Positions 15,731-24,688 of a stretch of 64,000 nucleotides of DNA are shown here, in pieces. Position 1 is the stretch's first letter. Each line of letters opens with the position of its first letter. A program made the translations under genes and the position numbers. Source of the stretch: Roseomonas sp. (GTDB lineage: Bacteria; Pseudomonadota; Alphaproteobacteria; Acetobacterales; Acetobacteraceae). Location: the NCBI GenBank assembly GCA_020249505.1, contig JADCFN010000005.1, positions 159,949 through 223,948 of the forward strand, read 5' to 3'. Under the pieces are notes generated by a model. It made no database searches, was not told the DNA's origin, and saw nothing but the letters and a program-made list of their open reading frames with translations.

Positions 15731-17701
15731 CTAACCACCGATCTCTCCGCCATCCTTTTTCACAATGGCAATCACGGCAGGCCGCGGCGGTACGCCTTCG
15801 GCGAAATCCGGCCAGCGCGTGGAAGGCCGTTCAAAGGTGGAACCCGAATCTTCACCGGGATGCTGGATCGCCAAGAAGATCGTCTTGTTGTCCGGCGTGA
15901 AGCAGGGGCCGCAAACTTCCGCCCCGGTCGGCGCCTGATAGAAAAGCCGTGTCAGCGCACGGCCATGGCCGGATGTATCGGCCGCATAAAGCGCATCCGC
16001 CACGCCCGCGGCATTGGGCGCGCCATCGGTGGCGATCCAGATGCGGCCCTTGCTGTCAAAGGCGCAATTATCCGGGCAGGAAAGCCAGCCGCGATCCGAT
16101 GTCGCGCGATGATAGCGCGTGCCGGCATCAATCCCCGGTGCGCCCGCCATCAGGAAAAGCCCCCAGCGCATTTCGCGCGCTGCGTGATCAACCCGCGGCG
16201 TGCCGGCACCGGGTGGGATGATTTCCACCACATGACCATGCTGGTTATTGGCGCGCGGATTGGCGGCATTCACCTGTTCCGCACGGCGATTGCTGTTGTT
16301 CGTCAGCAGCACATAAACGCGCCCGGTGGCGGGGTTGGGTTCCACATCCTCTGGCCGGTCCATGGGCGTGGCGCCCAAAAGGCTCGCGGCTTGGCGGGTA
16401 TGGATCAGCACATCGGCTTGGGATTGGAAGCCATTGGCCGGCGTTAGCGGCCCCTGGCCCTGCACCAGATCAAGCCATTCCACCCGGCCATCATCATGGA
16501 ACTTGGCGACTGAAAGCACGCCTTCATCCAACAGGTCGCGATTGGCGGCGCGATCATTCGGGTTCCAGGGCCGTGCGGTGACGAAGCGATAGACGAAATC
16601 AAACCGCTCATCATCGCCCATATAGATCACCACACGCCCATCGGCATTGATGGCGTGATGGCAGCCTTCATGCTTGAAGCGGCCAAGGGCCGTGCGCTTC
16701 ACCGGCACCGCATTCGGATCATAGGGATCGAATTCGACAATCCAGCCGAAGCGGAAGGCCTCATTCGGTTCCTTTTCTACGTTGAAACGATCAATGTGCC
16801 GCGGCCAGGAATAGGAAGCCTCATTGCGGATGCCATAGCGGCGGAAGCTTTCGGCATGCGGCGTTTTCGCGATATCGCCGCCGAAATAGAGGTTGAAGTT
16901 TTCCTCAGCGGTCAGCACTGTGCCCCAGGGCGTATTGCCCCCGGCGCAGTTATTGAGTGTACCGAGCACCTGCCGCCCCGAGGGGTCGGCCTTGGTCTTC
17001 AGCAAATCATGCCCGGCAGCGGGGCCGGAAATCTGCACTGGCGTCGCAGCCGTGATGCGGCGATTGAGCCGGCTATCCTTCACATAGCCCCAACGGCCAT
17101 TTTCCTTGCGGATTTCGACCACGGAAAGCCCATGGGCCATGATCTCTGCTTCGGCCTGCTCGGCATTGACGCGCTGGCGGGAAGCGCTGCCGCTGCCAAG
17201 CCCGACCCACATCAGACCGGGATTGGTGTATTCGTGATTGACCACCAAAAGCCCGTGATCGCTGCCCTTGCTGCCCTGCGGCAGCGGGAAGAAATCGAGG
17301 TAGTCATTGTTATAGCCGAATTGCAAAGCCTGCGCGGCGGGCGTGGTTCTGCCCGCTTCGAAAGCAGGCGCGCCCGGCAGCACGGGGTCACCCCAGCGGA
17401 TGATGCTTTGCACTTCATAACCATCGGCCACCGAATCGCGCTGCGCGAGGGCGCGCGGCGGTTCGCTGAAGGTGAGGCTGGAAGGGCCGCCCGAGAGCGG
17501 CACCGCGGTTTGCGCCTTCACCTCACTGGGAAGGCCCGCCGCAAGCGCGGCGAGCGCGGCTGCGGAGATCAACAGGCCGCGCCGGCCATAGCGGGCTTCA
17601 ATGATCTCAGTGATCGGGGTTTTGGGGTCGGGATTGCTGCCGATATTTTCAATTTCGTCGAAGGCTTCGAAATCATTCGCTTGGGGGGTGATCTGCGCCA
17701 T
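15731..17701 (-). CDS. phoX: Alkaline phosphatase PhoX
   Basis: 656 residues. PhoX is a secreted calcium/iron phosphomonoesterase. The Tat motif RRGLLISAAALAALAAG starts near residue 40, after the usual acidic leader. Active-site blocks are intact: VVNHEYTNP, NNCAGGNTPWGTVLTAEEN (about 247-265; the cysteine is an iron ligand in the known PhoX structure), RFKHEGCHH, YMGDDERFDFVYRF, DRPEDVEPNP and SCPDNCAFDSKGRIW. It provides phosphate from organic esters in the periplasm. A weak Pho-box-like sequence lies 79-96 nt upstream. A degenerate paralogue is adjacent. Confidence 0.93.
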   Translation of the reverse strand: MAQITPQANDFEAFDEIENIGSNPDPKTPITEIIEARYGRRGLLISAAALAALAAGLPSEVKAQTAVPLSGGPSSLTFSEPPRALAQRDSVADGYEVQSIIRWGDPVLPGAPAFEAGRTTPAAQALQFGYNNDYLDFFPLPQGSKGSDHGLLVVNHEYTNPGLMWVGLGSGSASRQRVNAEQAEAEIMAHGLSVVEIRKENGRWGYVKDSRLNRRITAATPVQISGPAAGHDLLKTKADPSGRQVLGTLNNCAGGNTPWGTVLTAEENFNLYFGGDIAKTPHAESFRRYGIRNEASYSWPRHIDRFNVEKEPNEAFRFGWIVEFDPYDPNAVPVKRTALGRFKHEGCHHAINADGRVVIYMGDDERFDFVYRFVTARPWNPNDRAANRDLLDEGVLSVAKFHDDGRVEWLDLVQGQGPLTPANGFQSQADVLIHTRQAASLLGATPMDRPEDVEPNPATGRVYVLLTNNSNRRAEQVNAANPRANNQHGHVVEIIPPGAGTPRVDHAAREMRWGLFLMAGAPGIDAGTRYHRATSDRGWLSCPDNCAFDSKGRIWIATDGAPNAAGVADALYAADTSGHGRALTRLFYQAPTGAEVCGPCFTPDNKTIFLAIQHPGEDSGSTFERPSTRWPDFAEGVPPRPAVIAIVKKDGGEIGG

Positions 17702-17779
17702 TCTCTCTCTCCCGTTTCCGCTGGGTCTACGCTGAGCAAAGATTTAGGGGGGCGGCGCAGCGGCAAAAAGCAGCGAATT

Positions 17780-17797
17780 GTGAAGCTTTCGCGACAT
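17780..17797 (-). promoter_or_regulatory. Weak Pho-box-like sequence upstream of phoX
   Basis: Minus strand ATGTCGC-GAAA-GCTTCAC, compared with CTGTCAT-N4-CTGTCAT. The 7-4-7 layout fits, but only about half the consensus positions match. It is centred about 87 nt upstream of the phoX start. Confidence 0.25.
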
Positions 17798-17803
17798 CGT
17801 GCG

Positions 17804-19276
17804 CTAACCGCCTTGGCTCAACGCGACCACGCCACCACGCGGTGGCTCACCGTCACGGAAATGCGGCCAACGGCTGCGCGGTGCGGCGAATTGCGCACCC
17901 ATGCTGGCACCTGGATGCGCCACGCCGGCGACCCAGGCGGCGGCCCCCGGCACTGTCGCCACACCGCCCAAGGCAGCGCCAATCGGCACCGCATAAGCAA
18001 GGCTCGGCTGGCCGCGCGTGGGGCCTTCCACGGGCAGCACATAAAGCGCATCGGGCAGCGGGCTATCGCGCGCGGGCTGCGCCGTGCCGAGCAAGAGATT
18101 GCCCTGCGTATCCAGGCAGATGCTGGTGGGCGCCATCGGCCACGCGGGGACCGTTGCGGGTTCTCGCCCAGCGCGCGAGCGTTGCGGTGCGCGGCCTTCG
18201 ATCAGGCTTTCGACAATCGCCGTATCGGCGGCCGGGTTGCGCGCCGCGAACAGTATCTCCACCACCGCGCCGGCCGGGTTGCGGGCACTTTCGCGAAGTG
18301 CCAGGCACAGCCGCGCACCATTCGGGTCCAGCGCCAGCGCGACAGGTCTGCCGAGGCTATTGGCCCCGCGCGCTACCGCCGCAGCATAGGGTTCCGCATC
18401 GGCTGGCAGCGCGATCCAACGCAGCGTGCCCGCTTCGAAACGTGCCGCATAAAGCGCGCCCTGATCCAGCGCATGCGGTTCCGTCGCCGGCCCATCGGAG
18501 ATGAAGCGAAACAGCAAACCACCTTCCCGCCCATCCGCAAGAAACACTACGGCGCGACCATCGGCCGCTTGGGCTGCCGCGACGTCGCGCGCGCCAAGCC
18601 TGCCAAGGGCGGCGCGCTTCACCGGCACGGATTGCGGCTCGAACGGGTCAAGTTCCACCACATGGCCCGCCTGCGTGGCTTCAACCCCCGGCAGGCGTCG
18701 TGCCCAGGCGTTACCCTCGCCTTCGGTCAGCAGCAGGCTGCCCCAGGGCGTTGCTGAACCGCCGGTGACGCCAAACACACCGCGCGCCGGACCGCCCGCG
18801 CCACCCATGCGGCAGAGCGTGCGCGCATGCAGGCGGCGCATCTGAAAGCCGCCTTCCGTCACCAGCCAAACGCCGCCGCGACGCTGGATATTGATCAGGC
18901 TTGCCCCCTGCATGGCGCCGGCAATTTCCGGCCGATCCCGCCCATCGGGGAAGGCCATGGCGGGATCGAGTGTCGGATGACCCACCGCCAACACGGCGCG
19001 CGGAATGCCATCCTCGACACGCGGAGAGGCCATCGCGGCCACCACGCGCGCATCCCAGCCGAATTGCCCTTCCGCGGCAGCAAGGCTTGGCGAAAGCGGC
19101 GTGAAGGGCGGCGCATCATAGGCAACGCGATCGCCCCATTGGATCAGCAAATCGCGCTTGATGCCCGCACTTGGCGCATCATCCAGCCGTTGCGCGATAC
19201 CAGGCGCGCCCTGCGCGAGGGCGCGCGCGGCAGGGAAGGCCGCCGCACCCGCCAGCAGGGCGCGGCGGTGGATCAC
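17804..19276 (-). CDS. PhoX-like (DUF839) protein lacking phosphatase motifs
   Basis: 490 residues from GTG 19276, which overlaps the stop codon of the upstream molybdoenzyme (GTGA). The signal sequence HRRALLAGAAAFPAARALAQ directs export, with a twin Arg. The protein aligns along the PhoX fold (IQWGD, TPWGSLLLTEGEGN, PVKRAALGRL, SRWPHFRDGEPPRGGVVAL). The PhoX metal motifs are changed: NHEY becomes GHPT, NNCAGG becomes GVTGGS, KHEGCHH is lost, DRPEDVE becomes GRPVALA, and CPDNCAFD becomes APTSICLD. It is therefore probably not an active phosphatase. It may be a binding or structural beta-propeller. Start and coupling are clear; the role is unknown. Confidence 0.78.
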   Translation of the reverse strand: MIHRRALLAGAAAFPAARALAQGAPGIAQRLDDAPSAGIKRDLLIQWGDRVAYDAPPFTPLSPSLAAAEGQFGWDARVVAAMASPRVEDGIPRAVLAVGHPTLDPAMAFPDGRDRPEIAGAMQGASLINIQRRGGVWLVTEGGFQMRRLHARTLCRMGGAGGPARGVFGVTGGSATPWGSLLLTEGEGNAWARRLPGVEATQAGHVVELDPFEPQSVPVKRAALGRLGARDVAAAQAADGRAVVFLADGREGGLLFRFISDGPATEPHALDQGALYAARFEAGTLRWIALPADAEPYAAAVARGANSLGRPVALALDPNGARLCLALRESARNPAGAVVEILFAARNPAADTAIVESLIEGRAPQRSRAGREPATVPAWPMAPTSICLDTQGNLLLGTAQPARDSPLPDALYVLPVEGPTRGQPSLAYAVPIGAALGGVATVPGAAAWVAGVAHPGASMGAQFAAPRSRWPHFRDGEPPRGGVVALSQGG

Positions 19277-21585
19277 GGCGCTTCCTCGATCACCGGTGGC
19301 AGATGCACGCGTACGGGCGGCAAGGCGGCGGTCCATTTCTCAACTTCGATCAGGCAGGATTGCGCCGATGGGCCCTGGCCGAGCTTGGAGGTACCGACAT
19401 CCGCCGTCAGCACATTCGGATTGCCATGCACGCACATGCTGCCGGGCACGCCGGCTTCCAGCGGATCATACCAGGCGCCGGTCGCCATCATAGCAACGCC
19501 ACGCATCAGGCCAGGATCAAGCCGCAAGCCACCCAAGCAGGCACCACGATCATTGAACACGCGCACAATATCGCCATCCTTCAAGCCGCGCGCGGCAGCG
19601 TCTTCCGGGTTCAGCATGATGGGCTCGCGCCCCGCGATTTTATTCGCGGCGGCAACCCGCCCGGTATCCAATTGCCCATGCAGCCGCGTGGCGGGTTGGA
19701 AGGACAGCAGATGCAACGGATGGCGCTTGGCTTCCGGCGCGCCGAGCCATTCGCGCGGCGCGATCCAAACCGGATGGCCCGGCGCGTCATCATAACCAAA
19801 GCTCGCGATGGTTTCGCTGAACAATTCGACCTTGCCGGAGGGTGTGTCGAGCGGGTTGGCTTCCGGATCGGCAGCGAATTCGGCGAATTGGGTATATTCC
19901 TCCCCGCGCGCGGGCGCATCGGCTTCCCAAAAACCCTTCTCCCAGAAGGTGTCGAAGTCAGGCGTTTCCTTGCCCATGCGCGCGCAATGGCGGCGCCAGC
20001 TTTCAAACAAGTGGCGCAACCAGGCTTCCTCATTCCGCTGTTCGGTGAAGCGTTCGCGGTAGCCCAATTCTTCCGCGATATCGGCGAGCATGTCGTGGTC
20101 GTTACGCGCCTGACCGATCGGTTCGATGGCTTTGTGCATGGCGCGCAGAAACCGATCGCGCCCGCTGCTCGCAATATCATTACGCTCCAGCGTGGTGGTG
20201 GCGGGCAGCACGATATCGGCGTGGCGCGCGAGTGATGTCCACCAGGGTTCCTGCACAATGATGGTCTCGGCCTGCGCCCAGGCGCGCAGCATGCGGTTCA
20301 AATCCTGATGGTGATGGAAGGGATTGCCACCGGCCCACCAGATGATGCGCGTATCGGGGAATTGCAGCACGCGGCCATTGAAGTGATGCTCGCCACCGGG
20401 GTTTTCCAGCATTTCCGTAATGCGCGCGACAGGGATGAAGAAGCCGGTGGGGTTTGGCGTTGCCGGCATGGCAAAGCTTGGCACTTCGCGCCGGGGCTGG
20501 CCCATGCCATTCACGCTGCCATAACCGAAAGCAACACCTTGGCCTGGCTTGCCGATCAGCCCGAGCATGGCCGCAAGCGCGGTCAGCATCCAATAGGGTT
20601 GCTCCCCATAATCCGCGCGCTGCAAGGACCAGGTCGCGGTCAGCATGGCGGGCTGTGTCGCGATTTCCGCCGTCAGCGCGCGAATTTTCTCCGCCGGGAT
20701 GGTGGTGATCGTTGCGGCCCATTCGGGGGTTTTCGCCACGCCATCGCTCTCGCCCGTGATATAAGCGCGCAGCCTGTCCCAGCCGACGCAATGGGACGCG
20801 AGGAAGTTCTTATCCTCCCACCCGCGCGCCAGGATTTCATGGGCCATCGCCAGCAGCAGCGCGGTATCCGTGCCAGGGCGGATCGGTGTCCATTCCGCGC
20901 CGGCCCAATCCGGCACATCCGCCCGCGCGGGGGAGATTTGCAGGAAGCGCAAGCCTGCCGCGGCAGCGGCGCGCAAATTCATTTCATTGCTGTGCTGGCC
21001 CGCACCGCCTGAGGTGACATAGCCATTGCGAATGGGCAGCCCGCCCAGGCACAACATCACCTTGGAGTAGCGCGTGATCGCTGCCCAATCCGTGACCTTG
21101 CCAAGCAGCACCTCATTGGTGCCGAGGATATGCGGCAGCAGCGCCTGCGCCGCCGCATAGGAATAGGCATTCACCTGCCCCGTATAGCCGCCGCCCAGCC
21201 CCAGAAAGCGTTGCAATTGGCTGCGCGCATGGTGAAACCGCCCGGCCGAGGACCAGCCATAGGACCCGCCCATGATGGATTTCGGCCCAGCTTCGGCGCG
21301 CACGCGGCGGGTTTCTTCCGCAACCAGCCGCACCGCCTTGTCCCAGGATACCGGCACAAAGGGATCACCCCCGCGCAAAGCCCCGCGCCGGCGGCCTTCC
21401 AGCCAGCCCTTGCGCACATAGGGGCGGTCTATCCGCGCCGCGCTATGTACCGCATCGGGCATGGCTTCGATCAGCGAACCGGGAAAAGGGTCCCGATGGA
21501 AGGGCTTCACCCCCACCAGCCGGCCATTTTCCACCACCGCGTCAAAGCTGCCCCAATGGGCGGCATGGGGTTTGATTTCGGTCAT
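19273..21585 (-). CDS. BisC-like molybdopterin oxidoreductase (biotin/methionine sulfoxide or TMAO/DMSO reductase family)
   Basis: 770 residues, the size of E. coli BisC. The N-terminus AAHWGSFDAVVENGRL...VRKGWLEG matches this group. The Mo-ligand serine lies in GGSYGWSSAGRFHHA (106-120). There is no [4Fe-4S] cysteine motif and no Tat signal, so the enzyme should be cytoplasmic. It would reduce an S- or N-oxide using bis-MGD molybdenum. It is translationally coupled to the following PhoX-like gene. It is divergent from the aminotransferase gene across 120 nt that contain a small palindrome. Confidence 0.85.
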   Translation of the reverse strand: MTEIKPHAAHWGSFDAVVENGRLVGVKPFHRDPFPGSLIEAMPDAVHSAARIDRPYVRKGWLEGRRRGALRGGDPFVPVSWDKAVRLVAEETRRVRAEAGPKSIMGGSYGWSSAGRFHHARSQLQRFLGLGGGYTGQVNAYSYAAAQALLPHILGTNEVLLGKVTDWAAITRYSKVMLCLGGLPIRNGYVTSGGAGQHSNEMNLRAAAAAGLRFLQISPARADVPDWAGAEWTPIRPGTDTALLLAMAHEILARGWEDKNFLASHCVGWDRLRAYITGESDGVAKTPEWAATITTIPAEKIRALTAEIATQPAMLTATWSLQRADYGEQPYWMLTALAAMLGLIGKPGQGVAFGYGSVNGMGQPRREVPSFAMPATPNPTGFFIPVARITEMLENPGGEHHFNGRVLQFPDTRIIWWAGGNPFHHHQDLNRMLRAWAQAETIIVQEPWWTSLARHADIVLPATTTLERNDIASSGRDRFLRAMHKAIEPIGQARNDHDMLADIAEELGYRERFTEQRNEEAWLRHLFESWRRHCARMGKETPDFDTFWEKGFWEADAPARGEEYTQFAEFAADPEANPLDTPSGKVELFSETIASFGYDDAPGHPVWIAPREWLGAPEAKRHPLHLLSFQPATRLHGQLDTGRVAAANKIAGREPIMLNPEDAAARGLKDGDIVRVFNDRGACLGGLRLDPGLMRGVAMMATGAWYDPLEAGVPGSMCVHGNPNVLTADVGTSKLGQGPSAQSCLIEVEKWTAALPPVRVHLPPVIEEAP

Positions 21586-21670
21586 GAGATGCCTCCGTGG
21601 GGGTAATGTGACGCGCAGCGGGGCTAAGGGCAACGCTTTCCTCTTGGGTATTGGGCCAAGGCGTGTCTTA

Positions 21671-21684
21671 ATCAGGCTTCTGAT
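21671..21684. promoter_or_regulatory. Operator-like palindrome upstream of aminotransferase
   Basis: ATCAG-GCTT-CTGAT; the right arm also begins a second ATCAGG 12 bp after the first. It lies 22 nt before the aminotransferase start, in the divergent region with the BisC-like gene. It is possibly a regulator site; no regulator gene is adjacent. Confidence 0.3.
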
Positions 21685-21705
21685 CAGGTTCGAGGAAGCC
21701 AAAAC

Positions 21706-23106
21706 ATGACCCCGCCCCGCAATTCCAATGCCGTTCGCGACATTGCCAATGTGCTGCACCCCTATACCGATGCCAAGGCGCATCAGATCAACGGCCCGCT
21801 GGTGATCAGCCGCGGCAAGGGCGTGCGTATTTTTGACGATCAGGGCAAGGAATACATCGAAGCCATGGCGGGGCTGTGGTGTACCTCGCTCGGTTTTGAC
21901 AATGAACGCCTGGTGCAGGCCGCGGCCAACCAGATGCGTAAGCTTCCTTTCTATCATTCCTTCACGGCCAAATCGCATGAGCCGATGATCGATCTGGCGG
22001 AGATGCTGATTGAGCGCGCGCCGGTGCCGATGAGCAAGGTGTTCTTCGCCAATTCAGGGTCTGAGGCGAATGACAGCGCGATCAAGATGATCTGGTACAT
22101 GAATAATGCGATTGGCCGGCCGGAGAAGAAAAAGCTGATTGCGCGCCTGAAAGGCTATCACGGCATTACGCTGGCGGCGGCATCACTCACGGGTTTGCCC
22201 GCCAATCACAAGCTGTTTGATGCGCCAATCGCGGGCGGGCGTTTCCATCACGTTGGCACGCCGCATCACTACCACAATGCCAAGCCCGGCGAATCGGAAG
22301 AAGATTTCGCGACACGCCTCGCGGAAGAACTCGACGCCTATATCGTCAGTGAAGGGCCGGAGACGGTCGCGGCCTTCTGGGCGGAACCGACCATGGGCGC
22401 GGGCGGCGTGATTGTACCGCCGCGCACCTATTTCGAGAAAATCCAGGCAGTGCTGAAAAAGCATGATGTGCTGTTTGTGGCCGATGAGGTGATTTGCGGT
22501 TTTGGGCGCACCGGCAATTACTGGGGCTGCCAGACCTTTGGCATCACGCCGGATATTCTGGTTTGCGCCAAGGCGCTGTCTTCATCCTATCTGCCGATCT
22601 CCGCCGTCATGGTAAATGAACGGGTCTTCCAAGGCATTGCGGAAGGGTCTTCCGCGGTTGGCACTTGGGGCCATGGCTTTACCTATTCCGGGCATCCAGT
22701 GGCGGCTGCGGTCGCGATTGAGACGCTGAAAATCTATGATGAGATTGACCTGATCGGCCATGTGAAATCCGTGGGTCCGCATCTGCAAAGCGAATTGCAG
22801 CGCCGCTTCGCCAATCACCCGATGGTGGGTGAAGTGCGCGGTGTTGGCATGGTGGGCGCGATTGAATTGGTGGAAGACAAGGCCGCGAAGAAAAACTTCG
22901 ATCCTGCGCGCAAGATCGGTCCACGTTTGGTGAAGCATGGCGAAGAACAGGGCGTGATCCTGCGCGCCATGATGAATGACAGCATCGGTTTCTCGCCGCC
23001 GCTGGTCATCACCAAGGATGAGGTGACGGAAATGCTGGACCGGGTTGAGCGTTCGCTTGATGCGCTTTCGGTGGAATTGCGGCGGGAGAGTATTGCGGCG
23101 GTGTGA
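21706..23106 (+). CDS. Class III omega-aminotransferase
   Basis: 466 residues, PLP fold type I. Motifs: NSGSEANDSAIKM (116-128) binding the cofactor phosphate, YHGITLAAASLTG, AEPTMGAGG, DEVICGFGRTG (260-270), and the PLP Schiff-base lysine Lys289 in VCAKALSSSYLP, then the YSGHPVAAAVA block. This set is typical of omega-amino acid:pyruvate aminotransferases (beta-alanine, putrescine or aromatic amines as donors). The exact amine is unknown. A canonical intrinsic terminator follows 30 nt after the stop codon. Confidence 0.9.
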   Translation: MTPPRNSNAVRDIANVLHPYTDAKAHQINGPLVISRGKGVRIFDDQGKEYIEAMAGLWCTSLGFDNERLVQAAANQMRKLPFYHSFTAKSHEPMIDLAEMLIERAPVPMSKVFFANSGSEANDSAIKMIWYMNNAIGRPEKKKLIARLKGYHGITLAAASLTGLPANHKLFDAPIAGGRFHHVGTPHHYHNAKPGESEEDFATRLAEELDAYIVSEGPETVAAFWAEPTMGAGGVIVPPRTYFEKIQAVLKKHDVLFVADEVICGFGRTGNYWGCQTFGITPDILVCAKALSSSYLPISAVMVNERVFQGIAEGSSAVGTWGHGFTYSGHPVAAAVAIETLKIYDEIDLIGHVKSVGPHLQSELQRRFANHPMVGEVRGVGMVGAIELVEDKAAKKNFDPARKIGPRLVKHGEEQGVILRAMMNDSIGFSPPLVITKDEVTEMLDRVERSLDALSVELRRESIAAV

Positions 23107-23135
23107 CGCCGACGCGCGGCGTTTAGTTACGTGAG

Positions 23136-23163
23136 CCCCGGTGCTGCTGGCGCCGGGGTTTTT
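23136..23163 (+). terminator. Intrinsic terminator of aminotransferase gene
   Basis: Stem CCCCGGTGC / GCGCCGGGG (one wobble pair), 5-nt loop, then TTTTT. It sits between the convergent aminotransferase and Ntn-hydrolase genes. Confidence 0.85.
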
Positions 23164-23167
23164 CATT

Positions 23168-24391
23168 TCAATTCAAGTAAAGCGGCCGCGTCACGGCGGT
23201 GCTGCCTTCCATTCCCAACAACTCCAGCCTGCCCGTTGCCGGGGACATCATGGCTGCAAGCCGCGACCCTTCATTCGCGATGGGCGGCTTGAGCCAGCCG
23301 AAATCGCTTGGCACTGGCCCGGCGAGTAGCGCCGTCATGGCGGCATGGCGTTCGGCGCTATAGCGCCAGCGCGGTGCGCCGGGATTGGCGATGCCCTGCC
23401 AGCCATTGGCGGCGGCCGCGATGGGCGCTGCGGTAATCACGGCATGGGATGCCTCGGCCCTTTCAATCACCGCGGCTTCCCCGGGCTTGATGCCGGCCAG
23501 GGAAAAGATGGCGCCGGCCGCGAGCGGCGTATCGCGCAGCATGGCAAGGGCGGCGGCGTAATCCGGCGCGGTGTCGCACACCAAGCGCAGCAGATGCGCC
23601 GGCGGCAAGCCGCGATGGCGCCAACGCTCTGGCCGAATGGCCAGCCAATCCACGGCAAGCCCCAGGAAAGGTGCACCCGCACCCCGCGCGGCACGCGCCA
23701 AGGCGCCCTCCGGCAAAGGCGGTTGATTGATGGCAATGGCGAATCGCCCTGGGGCCAGCGCGGTAATGGACCCGGCAAAGCCCGGCCAGCCGAGATTGAG
23801 CCACTCGCCCGCCGGCCCAGCCTGGCGAAAGACGCAAAGCTGCTCCCCAAGCCCCTTCAGATCCCAATCCAGCACGCGCAGCATGAAGGGCGCATCTGCT
23901 GCACCAAGCCCCGCCGTGCAGCCCCATTCATAGGAAAGGTTGAGCGCATGCCCGCCAGGACCTGGCAGGGCTTCCGCAATTGCCGAGATTTCCGGCAGCA
24001 GCGGATTGCCATTGCGCGCCAGCCAACGCCGCGAAGCCCGATCCGCCAAGGCGAGGCCCGGCGCCGTATAGCGCGCGCGTGCGCCGCGCCAGAGCGCCTC
24101 CGCGCGCATTGGTGCGGCATGCAGGGCGGCCAAGGCGGGGGCGCTTTCCTGACGGAGATCAAAAACGGGGATGTTGGGTAGCATCGGCATGGGTTCCGTA
24201 TCGGCGATCATTTGCCCGCGCCGGCGGGTGTCGGAAACATTTGTCGCTTCGGCACTTTTGGAAAGGGTCGCTATCGCTGCACCCATACCGATTGCGCCGA
24301 AGGCCCGCCTATGGAGTGAGTTTATGGGCGTTCCATGGGAAGTAGTCTTGCGGATTTGTTCGCCTGAGGCATCTATTTTTCTGTGCGCCAT
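23168..24391 (-). CDS. Exported Ntn-type linear-amide hydrolase-like protein
   Basis: 407 residues. GGAGG with 6-nt spacing precedes ATG 24391 and settles the start; the alternative ATG at 24211 has no RBS. The leader TSHGTPINSLHRRAFGAIG followed by MGAAIATLSKSAEA looks like a Tat signal. The core EWGCTAGLGAADAPF (155-169) followed by MLRVLDWDLKG (170-180) resembles the C45 / acid-ceramidase / choloylglycine-hydrolase type, where the cysteine (Cys158) would be the nucleophile and R..DWD its partner. It would hydrolyse an amide outside the cytoplasm. The assignment is by motif only; no autocleavage site is proven. Confidence 0.55.
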   Translation of the reverse strand: MAHRKIDASGEQIRKTTSHGTPINSLHRRAFGAIGMGAAIATLSKSAEATNVSDTRRRGQMIADTEPMPMLPNIPVFDLRQESAPALAALHAAPMRAEALWRGARARYTAPGLALADRASRRWLARNGNPLLPEISAIAEALPGPGGHALNLSYEWGCTAGLGAADAPFMLRVLDWDLKGLGEQLCVFRQAGPAGEWLNLGWPGFAGSITALAPGRFAIAINQPPLPEGALARAARGAGAPFLGLAVDWLAIRPERWRHRGLPPAHLLRLVCDTAPDYAAALAMLRDTPLAAGAIFSLAGIKPGEAAVIERAEASHAVITAAPIAAAANGWQGIANPGAPRWRYSAERHAAMTALLAGPVPSDFGWLKPPIANEGSRLAAMMSPATGRLELLGMEGSTAVTRPLYLN

Positions 24392-24688
24392 CGAACGCCT
24401 CCAAACATATGCCGCATCGCAGAGTAGCAGTATCTCCGGTTCATCATTTTCCCTTGGGCGATACTTCAGACATCAAAATGTCTCAGGGTTTCGTGACAAT
24501 AATCAGGCAGTGCATCTGGCGATGACGCAAGGTGAATGCAACCTTGAATTTGCCCCGATTGGCGGCCGCATTTTCGCGCCAAATGAAAGCCTTCGGTGCT
24601 CCTAAATATGACCGCGCATGATGGCTTAGCTTATAGTCGCGCCGCGTAATCTGGTGCTGCTGGTGCGGGCATGCTCTAAGCCCGCCTC
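24392..24688. other. 297-nt intergenic region with a palindrome
   Basis: A divergent region between the Ntn-hydrolase-like and O-antigen-ligase-like genes, visibly more AT-rich than its surroundings. It contains the Ntn gene's RBS and the palindrome AGACAT-CAAA-ATGTCT at 24468-24483. No convincing gene, tRNA or repeat was seen. Confidence 0.6.
24468..24483. promoter_or_regulatory. Palindrome AGACAT-N4-ATGTCT
   Basis: A perfect 6-bp inverted repeat with a 4-nt spacer in a divergent promoter region, about 77 nt upstream of the Ntn-hydrolase start. It could be an operator; no regulator has been identified. Confidence 0.3.

Noticed and set aside
16655..18757. A 700-codon open frame on the plus strand
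   Set aside because: It lies antisense to phoX and its paralogue, whose motifs are unmistakable. Long antisense frames are expected in GC-rich DNA, and the translated product has no domain pattern.
24171..24605. A 144-codon plus-strand frame across the intergenic region
   Set aside because: It overlaps the signal-peptide end of the Ntn-hydrolase gene, has no RBS, and its product is low-complexity without a domain.
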